From the NCBI GenBank assembly GCA_038322235.1, contig JBBQFQ010000016.1, forward strand, positions 1 to 64,000: a stretch of DNA of 64,000 nucleotides, in the 5' to 3' direction. Source of the stretch: SZAS-18 sp038322235 (GTDB lineage Bacteria; Verrucomicrobiota; Verrucomicrobiia; Chthoniobacterales; SZAS-18). Below the pieces are notes generated by a model that had not been told where the DNA came from, did not search any database, and saw only the letters and a program-made list of their open reading frames with translations. How positions within the stretch are numbered: position 1 is the first letter of the stretch; the number at the start of each line of letters is the position of its first letter. Positions 54,226-62,782 of the stretch are shown here, piece after piece. The position numbers were made by a program, and so were the translations under genes.

Positions 54226-54951
54226 ATGCGTCGTTTCCTGCTCCCTGCGCTCGCCGTTGCTACGCTTCTCCCGGTCGCGTCCGCTCAAACCACGGTTTTT
54301 GACAACACGAACTCGGTGGCGGCGCAGCCTCTCACGTTCCCGTTCAATGCGGCCCAGTCGAACGAATTTGGCGATTACATCACGCTCGGGACGGGCGCGC
54401 GGCTCCTGAACAGCGTGTCCGTGCCGCTGACGGCCTATAACGACACCGGCACGGGGAACGGGATTCCGGGATACAACCTGAACATCACCCTCCGGATCTA
54501 CGGCGTGAATACGAGCGGAGTAAACCCGGCGCCCGGTAGCGTCCTCTTCAGCGTCTCTCAAGTCATCGCCGTCCCGAGCACAGGTCCCGGGGCGAATGTC
54601 CGCGTTCCGTTCACCGCCACCTTCGACGCGATCTCGCTAAATATCACGCTCCCGAACAGCTTCATTTGGTCCATCGGCTTCGATCCCGCGGTGGGCACTT
54701 CGCTGAATCTCGTCTTCTCCGAGGGGAGCGCGGGCGTCGGCGGCTATCTCGATGGGCAGGCGAATTACCTTCAGAGCAACGATACGGCAACCTACGGTCC
54801 CGTGACGACCTTCGGGCGCTCCACCGCCTATTTTGACGCGGGATTCACGGTGCACGCAGCCGGGACGTTTTCCACGATCCCCGAGCCGTCCACGGTCGCC
54901 GCGCTCGCGACGCTCGGAAGCGCCGCACTCCTCCTCCGCCGCCGTCGTTAG
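54226..54951 (+). CDS. PEP-CTERM sorted secreted protein
   Basis: 241 residues from the ATG at 54226. It has a signal peptide (LPALAVATLLPVASA) and a C-terminal sorting tag IPEPSTVAALATLGSAALLL ending in RRRR. Exosortase removes such tags and attaches the protein to the cell surface or matrix. The mature part is beta-rich (NTNSVAAQPLTFPFNAAQSN; YNDTGTGNGIPGYNLNITLR). Substrate or partner unknown. The stop overlaps the convergent bioA stop by 4 bp. Confidence 0.9.
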   Translation: MRRFLLPALAVATLLPVASAQTTVFDNTNSVAAQPLTFPFNAAQSNEFGDYITLGTGARLLNSVSVPLTAYNDTGTGNGIPGYNLNITLRIYGVNTSGVNPAPGSVLFSVSQVIAVPSTGPGANVRVPFTATFDAISLNITLPNSFIWSIGFDPAVGTSLNLVFSEGSAGVGGYLDGQANYLQSNDTATYGPVTTFGRSTAYFDAGFTVHAAGTFSTIPEPSTVAALATLGSAALLLRRRR

Positions 54952-56264
54952 GACCCTGTTGTCTCGGTAATCGCGGCGGAGAGCGCGCGGATCGCTTGGG
55001 TGATCTGGGCTCCAGTGACGACGTACGGAAGCATCAGGACGATTACATCGCCGATTGGCCGCGTCAGCAGTCCGTGCCGCCGCGCGGCGAAGCAGACGTC
55101 GCGACCGACGAGTCTGCGGGCATCAAAGCGGCGCCCACTGACGCGATCCTCCCCCAGTTCGATGCCGACGATGAATCCGCACTGCCGGATCTCGCAGACC
55201 GTGTCCAGCGGGGCGATGTGCGCCGCGAGCAGGCGGCGGAGGAGAGCGATCTTTGGCTGAAGATTCTCCAAAACGCGCTCCTCCCGGAACACGGCGAGAC
55301 TGGCGAGCGCAGCCGCACAGCCGAGGGCGTTCGCAGTGTAGCTGTGCCCGTAGTACAGCGCGCGGCGCTCCCCGGGCCCGCCGCGAAAGGCGTCGAAAAT
55401 CTTTTCCGCCGTCAGGGTGGCGGCGAGGGGGAGGTAGCCGCCCGTCAACCCCTTCGCGAGGCAGAGAAAGTCCGGCGCCGCTGCCTCCTGCTGGCAGGCG
55501 AACATCGTGCCAGTCCGGCCGAAACCCGTCATCACCTCGTCCGCGATCAACAACGCCCCGTGGGCGTCGCTCCACTCGCGCAACCGCCGCAGCGTTCCCG
55601 CCGGCCAGAGCCGCATACCGGCGGCGCCCTGAATCAAAGGCTCGATCACCGCGGCGGCCACGCGGGCGGAGTCGGATGCGGAGAGCGCCCAGAGCGCTTC
55701 GACGTTCGCGACGCGAATGATTTCCATCGGTTCCCCGCCGTCCTTCATCGCGCCGTGGAAAAGCGGAATTCCCCCCAAGGCGGCTGCACCCAGGGTGTCG
55801 CCGTGGTAGGCCCGGTCGAAGGCCACGAACACGCGGCGCTGGGGCTCACCGCGGAATTGGTGGTACTGGCGCGCCATCCGCAACGCAACCTCCACCGCCG
55901 TGGAACCATCGTCCGAGAAAAACACGCGCGTCAGCCCGCTGTCCGGCCAGAGACCCACGAGTTCCTCCGCGAGCTGGATCGCACCGGGATGGGTCGCCCC
56001 GAGGAAGGAAGTGTGCGCGATGCGATCGAGCTGCGCCCGGATCGCGGCATCAATCCGGCGATGACGGTGACCGTGGAGATTCGTCCAGATGGAAGAGTTG
56101 CCATCGAGGTACTCCCGGCCGTCGGCATCCCGGAGCAGCGCCCCCTCTCCGCTCACGATCACCGGCGGCGCGGGCGCGAACTCCGCGTCGAGCCACTCGC
56201 TCGCCGGCGTGAACGGATGCCAGGCATGCGCACGGTCGCGGGCGAGAAGATCGGGACTCCACAT
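54948..56264 (-). CDS. bioA: Adenosylmethionine-8-amino-7-oxononanoate aminotransferase
   Basis: 438 residues from the ATG at 56264. This PLP enzyme makes 7,8-diaminopelargonate in biotin synthesis. Visible features are AHAWHPFTPASEWLDA, YLDGNSSIWTNLHGHRH, GSTAVEVALRMARQYHQFRG, DEVMTGFGRTGTMFACQQ, and the PLP lysine in LCLAKGLTGGYLPLAATLTA. No other bio genes are nearby. The 56294-56614 gene lies 30 bp upstream on the same strand. Confidence 0.93.
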   Translation of the reverse strand: MWSPDLLARDRAHAWHPFTPASEWLDAEFAPAPPVIVSGEGALLRDADGREYLDGNSSIWTNLHGHRHRRIDAAIRAQLDRIAHTSFLGATHPGAIQLAEELVGLWPDSGLTRVFFSDDGSTAVEVALRMARQYHQFRGEPQRRVFVAFDRAYHGDTLGAAALGGIPLFHGAMKDGGEPMEIIRVANVEALWALSASDSARVAAAVIEPLIQGAAGMRLWPAGTLRRLREWSDAHGALLIADEVMTGFGRTGTMFACQQEAAAPDFLCLAKGLTGGYLPLAATLTAEKIFDAFRGGPGERRALYYGHSYTANALGCAAALASLAVFREERVLENLQPKIALLRRLLAAHIAPLDTVCEIRQCGFIVGIELGEDRVSGRRFDARRLVGRDVCFAARRHGLLTRPIGDVIVLMLPYVVTGAQITQAIRALSAAITETTGS

Positions 56265-56293
56265 GCGGCAGGAAACGCAGACGCGACGCGCGC

Positions 56294-56614
56294 TCAATCC
56301 TCGTCGTCCAGAACGAGCGGGCCGTCCGCTGGATCACGCTCGGGCACCTTCTCCCCCGCGCGCTCCCGATCTTTCACGATGCGATCCACTTCGAACCAGT
56401 CTTCATACGGCGCCCGACGCCTTTGATATTTCCGCCACAGCAGATCCCGGAACGCCACCAGCGTCTCGAACGCGAGCGGATCATGGGTGGTCCAAAACTC
56501 TTCGCCCCGCACCTTCGACTGGAACGTCCACTTGCGACCAAACTTGCTGACGCGCCACTCGCGCTTCTCGTCGTCTTGCGTTCGGTCGTTCCAGGCATGC
56601 ACGTTCCGTTTCAT
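56294..56614 (-). CDS. Small conserved hypothetical protein
   Basis: 106 residues. It is rich in charged and aromatic residues: REWRVSKFGRKWTFQSKVRG, EEFWTTHDPLAFETLVAFRD and YEDWFEVDRIVKDRERAGEK. No signal peptide or membrane segment. I recall similar small proteins in Verrucomicrobia but know no function. It shares the strand with bioA 30 bp downstream and is divergent from the CPBP gene. Confidence 0.65.
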   Translation of the reverse strand: MKRNVHAWNDRTQDDEKREWRVSKFGRKWTFQSKVRGEEFWTTHDPLAFETLVAFRDLLWRKYQRRRAPYEDWFEVDRIVKDRERAGEKVPERDPADGPLVLDDED

Positions 56615-56626
56615 GGACCTGCACCA

Positions 56627-57562
56627 ATGCGACTGGCGCGGTCGCTTCGCCAGTGGGAATCATGCGTGGTGCAAGACATCCGTCGCATCGCCCTCTACCT
56701 CGCCGGCGTGCTGCTGCTCGGCGCGGCGCTCGCGCCGCTGCTCTTTGAGGGCGGCCGCTGGCTCGGCCGGAGTTCCGAGGCCCTGGGCTTTCTCGAGCGC
56801 GTCACGTTCCAGCGCTACTTCAATCGCGCGATGCTGGTCGCCGCGATCGCGCTCCTCTGGCCGCTGGCGCGTTCCTTTCGCATTGCCACGCGGGCTGAGC
56901 TCGGACTGGCGCCAAATCCGCACTGGCTGGGAGATGCCGGGAAAGGCCTCGCCCTAGCGCTGGCCTCTCTGATCGCGCTCGGCGCCATCCTCCTCGCCAC
57001 CGGACTCTACGCCTGGCAGACCCCGCTGAAGTGGACGGCGCTCGGACCAGCGCTTGCGGCAGCCGTGGCCGTCGCCTTCCTGGAAGAGGCGCTCTTTCGC
57101 GGCGCGCTCCTCGGCGTGCTCCGGCGGAGTGCCGCCATCTGGCCCGCGCAGCTCTTTCTCGCGGGCATCTTCGCCCTCGTCCATTTCCTCAAGCCCCCGG
57201 AAAACCGGGCTGCGGTCGAAGCGTCTTTGGGAGAGATCAACCTGCTCTCCGGCTTCCAGCTCCTGCCGCACATGTTCTGGCAATTCACCGATTTCTGGCT
57301 GCTCCTGGGCGGCTTCAGCACGCTCTTCGCCGTGGGACTCATCCTCGGCCTCGCGCGCGAGCGAACCCATTCGCTCTGGCTCCCGATTGGCCTCCACGCC
57401 GGCTGGGTCTTCGGGATGAAAGCCTTTGGCGCCTGGACCACGCCGGTCGGTGTCTCCGCCCTGCCGTGGATCGGGCCGAACCTGCTCGTCGGCCTCGCAC
57501 CCCTGGGTGCTGTCGTCGTCACCGGCTTGATCGTCGCGCGCGCGTCGCCCCCGCGCCCCTGA
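56627..57562 (+). CDS. CPBP-family intramembrane metalloprotease
   Basis: 311 residues from the ATG at 56627; GTG at 56666 is an alternative. Several membrane helices (IALYLAGVLLLGAALAPLLF and others) carry the CPBP motifs: EEALFRGALLGVL, FALVHF, and HAGWVFGMKAFGAW with the late His. Such proteases cut membrane substrates, for example in CAAX-like processing or bacteriocin immunity. The target is unknown. Confidence 0.85.
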   Translation: MRLARSLRQWESCVVQDIRRIALYLAGVLLLGAALAPLLFEGGRWLGRSSEALGFLERVTFQRYFNRAMLVAAIALLWPLARSFRIATRAELGLAPNPHWLGDAGKGLALALASLIALGAILLATGLYAWQTPLKWTALGPALAAAVAVAFLEEALFRGALLGVLRRSAAIWPAQLFLAGIFALVHFLKPPENRAAVEASLGEINLLSGFQLLPHMFWQFTDFWLLLGGFSTLFAVGLILGLARERTHSLWLPIGLHAGWVFGMKAFGAWTTPVGVSALPWIGPNLLVGLAPLGAVVVTGLIVARASPPRP

Positions 57563-57564
57563 TT

Positions 57565-57939
57565 CTACCAGACAGCGCAGCGCAGGTGCTCGTTCATCGT
57601 GGCATCCGCCGTCACGAGCCGGCAGCCGGCGGCGAGGGCGTGACCGCCGATGAGGCGGTCAAACGGATCGCGCGTCCACGAGAGCGTCCGCGCGGCGCGA
57701 ATCACTTCCTCGAACGCAAGGTCACACGTGGTCAGGCCAATTTCGTGGCGGAGCGTGGAGAGAATTTCATCCGCGGACGGCCGGATCCGCCCGATCTCGC
57801 GGAGGTATTCGAGTTCGAGCGCGACGACGGGCGAGACGACGAGGTCCCCCGCCGCCACCGCCCGCCGCGCCGCGACGCTCAGCTTGCGCGACAGCCCCGC
57901 GCCGATCCAGACCACGACGTGCGTATCCAGATAAATCAT
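57565..57939 (-). CDS. vapC: VapC-type PIN-domain ribonuclease toxin
   Basis: 124 residues. PIN catalytic acids are visible: Asp in MIYLDTHVVVW, Glu in SPVVALELEYLREIG, and Asp in WTRDPFDRLIGGHAL and RLVTADATMNEHL. VapC toxins cut RNA and are held by the antitoxin. The gene follows its antitoxin, overlapping by 4 bp (57936-57939), as is usual. Confidence 0.9.
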   Translation of the reverse strand: MIYLDTHVVVWIGAGLSRKLSVAARRAVAAGDLVVSPVVALELEYLREIGRIRPSADEILSTLRHEIGLTTCDLAFEEVIRAARTLSWTRDPFDRLIGGHALAAGCRLVTADATMNEHLRCAVW

Positions 57940-58262
57940 TTAGACGCGCGACCAGTCTTTCGCGGCGTCTTGGCGTACGTCACCGCCCGTCCGGACTTTT
58001 TCGCCGACGCCGCCGCGGTTGCATCCGCCACCAGCGCCGGTTCCCCCCACGACCATTCGGCGTTGAGGGAGTCGGCATCGCCAACGATCCAGTCGCGCGG
58101 GGCAATGGCGGAGATGCGATCGAGCGGAGACGCCGGGGCACCGACGGCCTGAATCACGAGCTTGCGACCGCTGCGCTCGACTTCCAGGGGCACTCCGGAA
58201 GCCAGCACCGTGTCGAGCAGGCGATAGATGTTCGCGCGCAATTCGGTTGCGGTGATGGTCAT
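57936..58262 (-). CDS. vapB: VapB/Phd-type antitoxin
   Basis: 108 residues. The N-terminal MTITATELRANIYRLLDTVL resembles Phd/YefM DNA-binding antitoxins, followed by ASGVPLEVERSGRKLVIQAV. The C-terminal half, with a Trp-rich WSWGEPALVADATAAASAKK and basic tail, should wrap the toxin. The tail is longer than in many antitoxins. First gene of the pair. Confidence 0.82.
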   Translation of the reverse strand: MTITATELRANIYRLLDTVLASGVPLEVERSGRKLVIQAVGAPASPLDRISAIAPRDWIVGDADSLNAEWSWGEPALVADATAAASAKKSGRAVTYAKTPRKTGRASK

Positions 58263-58319
58263 GCTCGGACGGTCCCAACCACCCGCACGTATGTCAAGTC
58301 ATGACACGTGCGTGCGTCG

Positions 58320-59576
58320 CTATTCCTCAATGTAATCGAGATCCTTGTCGTACGTTTCCTCGAGTCCGGCGAGCGCCGCGAGAGCGGTTACGACGCAGAC
58401 CGATCCCACGATGATTCCCGCCTGCACGAGACCGAAGGAGCCCTTGAGCGACGCGAACGCGAAAGTAATGAGATTGAGGGAGCCGCGCGCGAAATTCGGG
58501 ACGGTCGTGGCCACGGTGGCGCGGATGTTTGTTCCAAACTGCTCCGCTCCCACGGTGACGAACACCGCCCAGTAGCCCATCGAGAGTCCGAGGAGGAAGA
58601 TGTCGAAGTAGAACACCGCGGCGCTCACGCCGGCGCTCGCAAAGTAGACGCCCATGCAGATCGCCGCGAGAACGAGGAAGCCTGCGACGACGCGCTTGCG
58701 CGAGCGGAGGAGTTGGCTGAGCGAGCCGCTGACGAAGTCTCCGATCGTGATGCCCAGATAGCAGAGCATCACCGCGTTCGCGGCCGTGATCTCACCCTTC
58801 ACACCGACCGCGCGGGCGAATTCCGGACTGAAAGTCACGAGCACCCCGACGACGAACCACGTCGGCAGTCCAATCAGGATGCAGCAGGCGTACTTCGTAA
58901 ATCGCCGCGCGTTGGTGAAGAGCGAGAGGAAGTCTCCGCGCGAGCCGCCGCCGCGGCGGATCTTGTCGAACATCCCCGATTCCAGCACTCCGAGGCGGAG
59001 GACGAGGAGGGCGAAGCCGAGACCGCCGCCGATGAAGTAGCAGGTGCGCCACTCGAAACGTTGCGCCATCAGTCCCGCGACAACCGCGCCGAAGACGCCG
59101 ACGGTCGAGACGATCATCGTGCCGTAGCCCCGCACATGCCGGGGCAACACTTCGCTGACGAGCGTGATGCAGCCACCGAGTTCGCCCGCAAGCCCCACGC
59201 CGGCGATGAAGCGCCACGCGGCGTACGCATTCACGGACTCGACCAGCCCGTTCGCGATGTTCGCCGCTGAGTACATGATGATCGAGCCGAAGAGCAGCGC
59301 GACGCGCCCCTTCCGATCTCCGAGAACACCCCAGAGCACTCCGCCGAGCAGCATGCCCGCCATCTGCATGTTGATCAGGAAAAGCCCCTGGTCCGTCAGA
59401 TCCTTTCCGGTGACCCCGAGCGATTGCAGGCTCGGGACGCGCAAGATGCTGAACAGGATGAGATCGTAGATGTCGACGAAGTAGCCGAGCGCACCGACGA
59501 TCACCGGCAGAATCAGCGCTGCCCGGATGCCTTCAAAAAACGGAGGCGGCGTATCGCCGAGGGAGGGGGAGTCCAT
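58320..59576 (-). CDS. MFS transporter (metabolite:H+ symporter type)
   Basis: 418 residues with about 12 membrane helices. Family motifs are LGYFVDIYDLILFSILRVPS in TM1, GVLWGVLGDRKGRVALLFGS between TM2 and TM3, and FIAGVGLAGELGGCITLVSE in TM4-5. This resembles the metabolite:H+ symporter group carrying organic acids or sugars. Substrate not deducible. Preceded on its own strand by an unrelated intergenic stretch and followed by the VapBC pair. Confidence 0.88.
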   Translation of the reverse strand: MDSPSLGDTPPPFFEGIRAALILPVIVGALGYFVDIYDLILFSILRVPSLQSLGVTGKDLTDQGLFLINMQMAGMLLGGVLWGVLGDRKGRVALLFGSIIMYSAANIANGLVESVNAYAAWRFIAGVGLAGELGGCITLVSEVLPRHVRGYGTMIVSTVGVFGAVVAGLMAQRFEWRTCYFIGGGLGFALLVLRLGVLESGMFDKIRRGGGSRGDFLSLFTNARRFTKYACCILIGLPTWFVVGVLVTFSPEFARAVGVKGEITAANAVMLCYLGITIGDFVSGSLSQLLRSRKRVVAGFLVLAAICMGVYFASAGVSAAVFYFDIFLLGLSMGYWAVFVTVGAEQFGTNIRATVATTVPNFARGSLNLITFAFASLKGSFGLVQAGIIVGSVCVVTALAALAGLEETYDKDLDYIEE

Positions 59577-59704
59577 GCAGCCGCATTCCTAGGCCGCGTC
59601 CGCCCGCGGCGGAAGCGCGAAATCCCTCGCCACCCGGGCCAGAGGGCGTCGCGCCTCGCCGCGGGGGAAGATCTGGCGTTCCAATGCTGCGGGCGAATCC
59701 AACG

Positions 59705-60139
59705 TCACCGCCGCCGCGTGACAATGCTCGCGCGATGATGCGCCTCGCGTTCCGTCGGCGCCACGCGGATTTCGCACCGAACCGCGGCGAGCTCGGCGTG
59801 GCGTTGCAGCACTTGGGCCGTGAGCTTCCGGTTGAGCACCTCCCAAAAATCGGTCGAATTCGGATAATTCCGGAAGAAGTCTTCACACTCCTTCGCGAGG
59901 CCGCGGAAGTCGGGATACTCGGATGCCTTGATCCCGCTCCGGTAGTCGTATTGGACGATGATCTGGAGGGTGTTCCCGCCCTGGTGACTGATTACCAGAT
60001 CCCGCAACTCGAATTGGAACTGCTCGATCAGCCGGGAGTTTGGCTCGGCGGCCGCCGCGAGCTCAGGCCCGACGAGCGGCAGGATCAGCGCGCCCACGAG
60101 CGCGAGGAGGAGAGGAACAGGATTTGCCCGGGAGTGCAT
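59705..60139 (-). CDS. Secreted hypothetical protein
   Basis: 144 residues from the ATG at 60139 (60154 also possible). It has a signal peptide (VPLLLALVGALILPLVG) and a small mature domain: RLIEQFQFELRDLVISHQGG, NTLQIIVQYDYRSGIKASEY and CEDFFRNYPNSTDFWEVLNR. No family was recognised. Divergent from the DUF1345 gene. Confidence 0.65.
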   Translation of the reverse strand: MHSRANPVPLLLALVGALILPLVGPELAAAAEPNSRLIEQFQFELRDLVISHQGGNTLQIIVQYDYRSGIKASEYPDFRGLAKECEDFFRNYPNSTDFWEVLNRKLTAQVLQRHAELAAVRCEIRVAPTEREAHHRASIVTRRR

Positions 60140-60224
60140 CGGGATGCTTTGCATCGGAGGGTCTCATTGGCGAGCGTCCTTCTCGGGGACGCCGTTTCGC
60201 CCGGCGGCTCGCGACCGCACTCCC

Positions 60225-60899
60225 ATGCCTGAATCAAACCCCTCCTCCCGCAGCCTCGACGCGCATCACCGCCTGATCATCGGCGTGAGCACCGCCGCGC
60301 TGGCGCTCGCGGTCACGACCGGCCGACTCACGGGAGGGATTCAGGCCATCGTGACGTGGAATGTCTTTGCGCTGACCCTGCTCCTGCTCGCGTGGCGCGG
60401 GATCATGGTGGCAAACCCGGCGGACGTCGTGCGTTCCGCGAAGCTGCAGGACTCCAGCCGGTGGCTCATCTTTGTTTTCGTGGTGTGCGCCGCGTTGACC
60501 AGCGTGCTCGCGCTGGGCTTCCTGCTGGGTACCGCCAAGGGCCTCGCGGGGACCCGGCTGGCGGAGCACGTCGTCCTCGCCGTCTCCACCATCCTCTCTT
60601 CGTGGGCGCTCGTGCACACGGTCTTCACCCTGCGCTACGCCCATCTTTACTACCGCCCCGCGGATGAGAAGACCTCAGAAAAGCGCGGCACGGGCTTGAA
60701 GTTCCCGGGCGGGGCCGAGCCCGATTACCTGGATTTCGCGTACTTTTCCTTCGTCGTCGGCATGACCGGCCAGGTCTCCGATGTCGCCATCACGTCGCGG
60801 CCGATCCGCCGGCTCGCGCTTCTGCACGGCGTGATCGCGTTCCTCTTCAATACGGTCATCGTCGCCCTGACGATCAACCTGATCTCGGGCCTGCTTTGA
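60225..60899 (+). CDS. DUF1345 membrane protein
   Basis: 224 residues from the ATG at 60225. Four or more helices include LIIGVSTAALALAVTTGRLT, ALTLLLLAWRGIMVANPADV and WLIFVFVVCAALTSVLALGF. The motif HTVFTLRYAHLYYRPADE with DYLDFAYFSFVVGMTGQVSD fits DUF1345. Function unknown. Convergent with the gene at 60904. Confidence 0.85.
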   Translation: MPESNPSSRSLDAHHRLIIGVSTAALALAVTTGRLTGGIQAIVTWNVFALTLLLLAWRGIMVANPADVVRSAKLQDSSRWLIFVFVVCAALTSVLALGFLLGTAKGLAGTRLAEHVVLAVSTILSSWALVHTVFTLRYAHLYYRPADEKTSEKRGTGLKFPGGAEPDYLDFAYFSFVVGMTGQVSDVAITSRPIRRLALLHGVIAFLFNTVIVALTINLISGLL

Positions 60900-60903
60900 G
60901 GGA

Positions 60904-61485
60904 CTACTTCCGATCCCGACCAAGGTCGAACTCTCCCTTCATGAACGAACCCTCCATCCACTTGAGGTTCTGATTCACCATTTGCTCGCGCGGCGCCTGC
61001 ATCTTGTCCCAGTTGGCCTTGTCCACGACCACGATCTGCCCGCCTTTTCCGTTCGTCGCGGACTTGTAGAGCATGTAGACGCGCTTCCCCTTCCACTCCC
61101 GGGTCTCAAGCGTGACGCCCTCACTGACCAGCGTGCGTGATTCGAAGCTGGTGGGCGGTCCGTACTGTTGCAGAAGCGCGGCGAGCACGCCGCGGGTGGC
61201 CTTCTTTCCAAGCACGTCGATGTGGATCGAGTACAACTTTTTCCAGAGGAAATTGTAGCGCACTTCCTCGAGTTTGAAGGTGGCGTAGCTCAGGTGGCGG
61301 TTGTCCTTCAACGTAAGCCAGCGACCGAGTTCGTCGACTTGCTCCGTCTCGCGATACGCCTCGGGCGGCGAGTTCAGTCGGGCGCCAATGAAGCCGTATT
61401 CATTATCGATTTGAGCGACGCTGCCCTGCGCGCAAAGGAGGGAGGCACTGGCGAGGAGCAGGGCGAGTCGAGCGAAGACCTTCAT
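60904..61485 (-). CDS. Secreted hypothetical protein
   Basis: 193 residues from the ATG at 61485. It has a signal peptide (MKVFARLALLLASASLLCAQ). The mature part contains NEYGFIGARLNSPPEAYRET, ATRGVLAALLQQYGPPTSFE and YMLYKSATNGKGGQIVVVDK, which looks like a small alpha/beta periplasmic domain. I recognise no family. Divergent from pyrD. Confidence 0.68.
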   Translation of the reverse strand: MKVFARLALLLASASLLCAQGSVAQIDNEYGFIGARLNSPPEAYRETEQVDELGRWLTLKDNRHLSYATFKLEEVRYNFLWKKLYSIHIDVLGKKATRGVLAALLQQYGPPTSFESRTLVSEGVTLETREWKGKRVYMLYKSATNGKGGQIVVVDKANWDKMQAPREQMVNQNLKWMEGSFMKGEFDLGRDRK

Positions 61486-61705
61486 GGCCAACGCTGCGAG
61501 CACCTTCCCCGACCGTCAAGCGGCCCTCCCGTCAGACGGTCGCGCAAGCCCGCACACCCGCCCCGGCTGCGGAGAAGGGGTGACATCCTCAGCTCACTCA
61601 CGGGAATTCGCGGTTCCGCCGAACAGACCGACCCCATCCGCGAGGACGAGGCTGCGATCCGAATCGAGGCCCCGGAACGATCGTGCTCTGCTATGGTGCC
61701 GACTG

Positions 61706-62749
61706 ATGACTGAGGCTCTCTACCGCTCATTCCTGCGCCCGTGGCTGTTCCGCCGCGATGCGGAGGAAGCGCATGAGCTCGCGATGCGCTGGCTGACGCG
61801 GGCCTCCAGCAACTCGCGTGGGCTGGCGTTGATTCGGATGCTGGTGGGGCGGGCCGACCGTCCCGCGACCGCGCGGGAGGTTTTCGGGGTGCGCTTTCCG
61901 AATCCGATCGGATTGGCCGCCGGAATGGACAAGAACGGCGTCGCGCTCCGCGCCTGGGAGGCACTTGGATTCGGCTTCGTGGAGGCCGGGACGCTCACGG
62001 CCCTGGCCCAGCCGGGGAACGATCGACCACGCATGTTTCGCCAGGTTGAGCAGCGCGCGCTCATCAACCGCATGGGCTTCAACAACGAGGGCGCGGCCGC
62101 CGCGGCCGCCCGCTTCACCTCCCTCCGGGCCGAGGGTCAGTGGCCGTCGGTGCCGGTTGGGATCAACATCGGAAAATCCAGGGCAACGCCGTTGGCGGCC
62201 GCCGAGGGTGATTACCTCGACTCCTTTCGGCGGCTGAACGCCTTCGCGGACTATCTTGTCGTCAATGTCTCCTCCCCGAACACGCCCGGCCTCCGCGAGC
62301 TGCAGGACAAGGATGCGCTCGCCCGGATCCTGGCCGCGCTCCAAGCCGCCAACCGCGGACTGACCCGGCCGCGACCGATTCTCGTCAAGATCGCGCCCGA
62401 CCTCACCGAATGGCAGCTTGGCGACGTGGCACAGCTCTCCGATGAGCTCGGCATCGCGGGCATCGTCGCGACGAACACGACGACGGATTTCGCGGCGCTC
62501 CCCGCTGCGATCAGGGAAAAGCTCGGAGGGGGCATGAGCGGCGCGCCGCTCCGGGAGAAATCCACCGCCGTCGTCAGCTTCCTCGCGAAGCGCCTCAAAC
62601 TCCCGATCATCGCCGTGGGCGGGATCGAAACCGCCGCCCACGTCCAGGAGAAGTTCGATGCAGGCGCGAGCCTCGTGCAGATTTATACCGGTTTTGTCTA
62701 CGGCGGACCGACCACGGCGCGGGACCTGGTGCGGTCGCTGCCGGGGTAA
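61706..62749 (+). CDS. pyrD: Dihydroorotate dehydrogenase (quinone), class 2
   Basis: 347 residues from the ATG at 61706. It oxidises dihydroorotate with a membrane quinone in pyrimidine synthesis. The N-terminus MTEALYRSFLRPWLFRRDAE gives the membrane-binding helices of class 2 enzymes. FMN and catalytic sites are visible in FPNPIGLAAGMDKNGVALRA, QRALINRMGFNNEGAAAAAA, the catalytic Ser region VVNVSSPNTPGLRELQ and IIAVGGIETAAHVQEKFDAG. Length is normal. Confidence 0.95.
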   Translation: MTEALYRSFLRPWLFRRDAEEAHELAMRWLTRASSNSRGLALIRMLVGRADRPATAREVFGVRFPNPIGLAAGMDKNGVALRAWEALGFGFVEAGTLTALAQPGNDRPRMFRQVEQRALINRMGFNNEGAAAAAARFTSLRAEGQWPSVPVGINIGKSRATPLAAAEGDYLDSFRRLNAFADYLVVNVSSPNTPGLRELQDKDALARILAALQAANRGLTRPRPILVKIAPDLTEWQLGDVAQLSDELGIAGIVATNTTTDFAALPAAIREKLGGGMSGAPLREKSTAVVSFLAKRLKLPIIAVGGIETAAHVQEKFDAGASLVQIYTGFVYGGPTTARDLVRSLPG

Positions 62750-62782
62750 TCCGAGCGTGCGTCGACCTCCGCCGCGCTCCGG

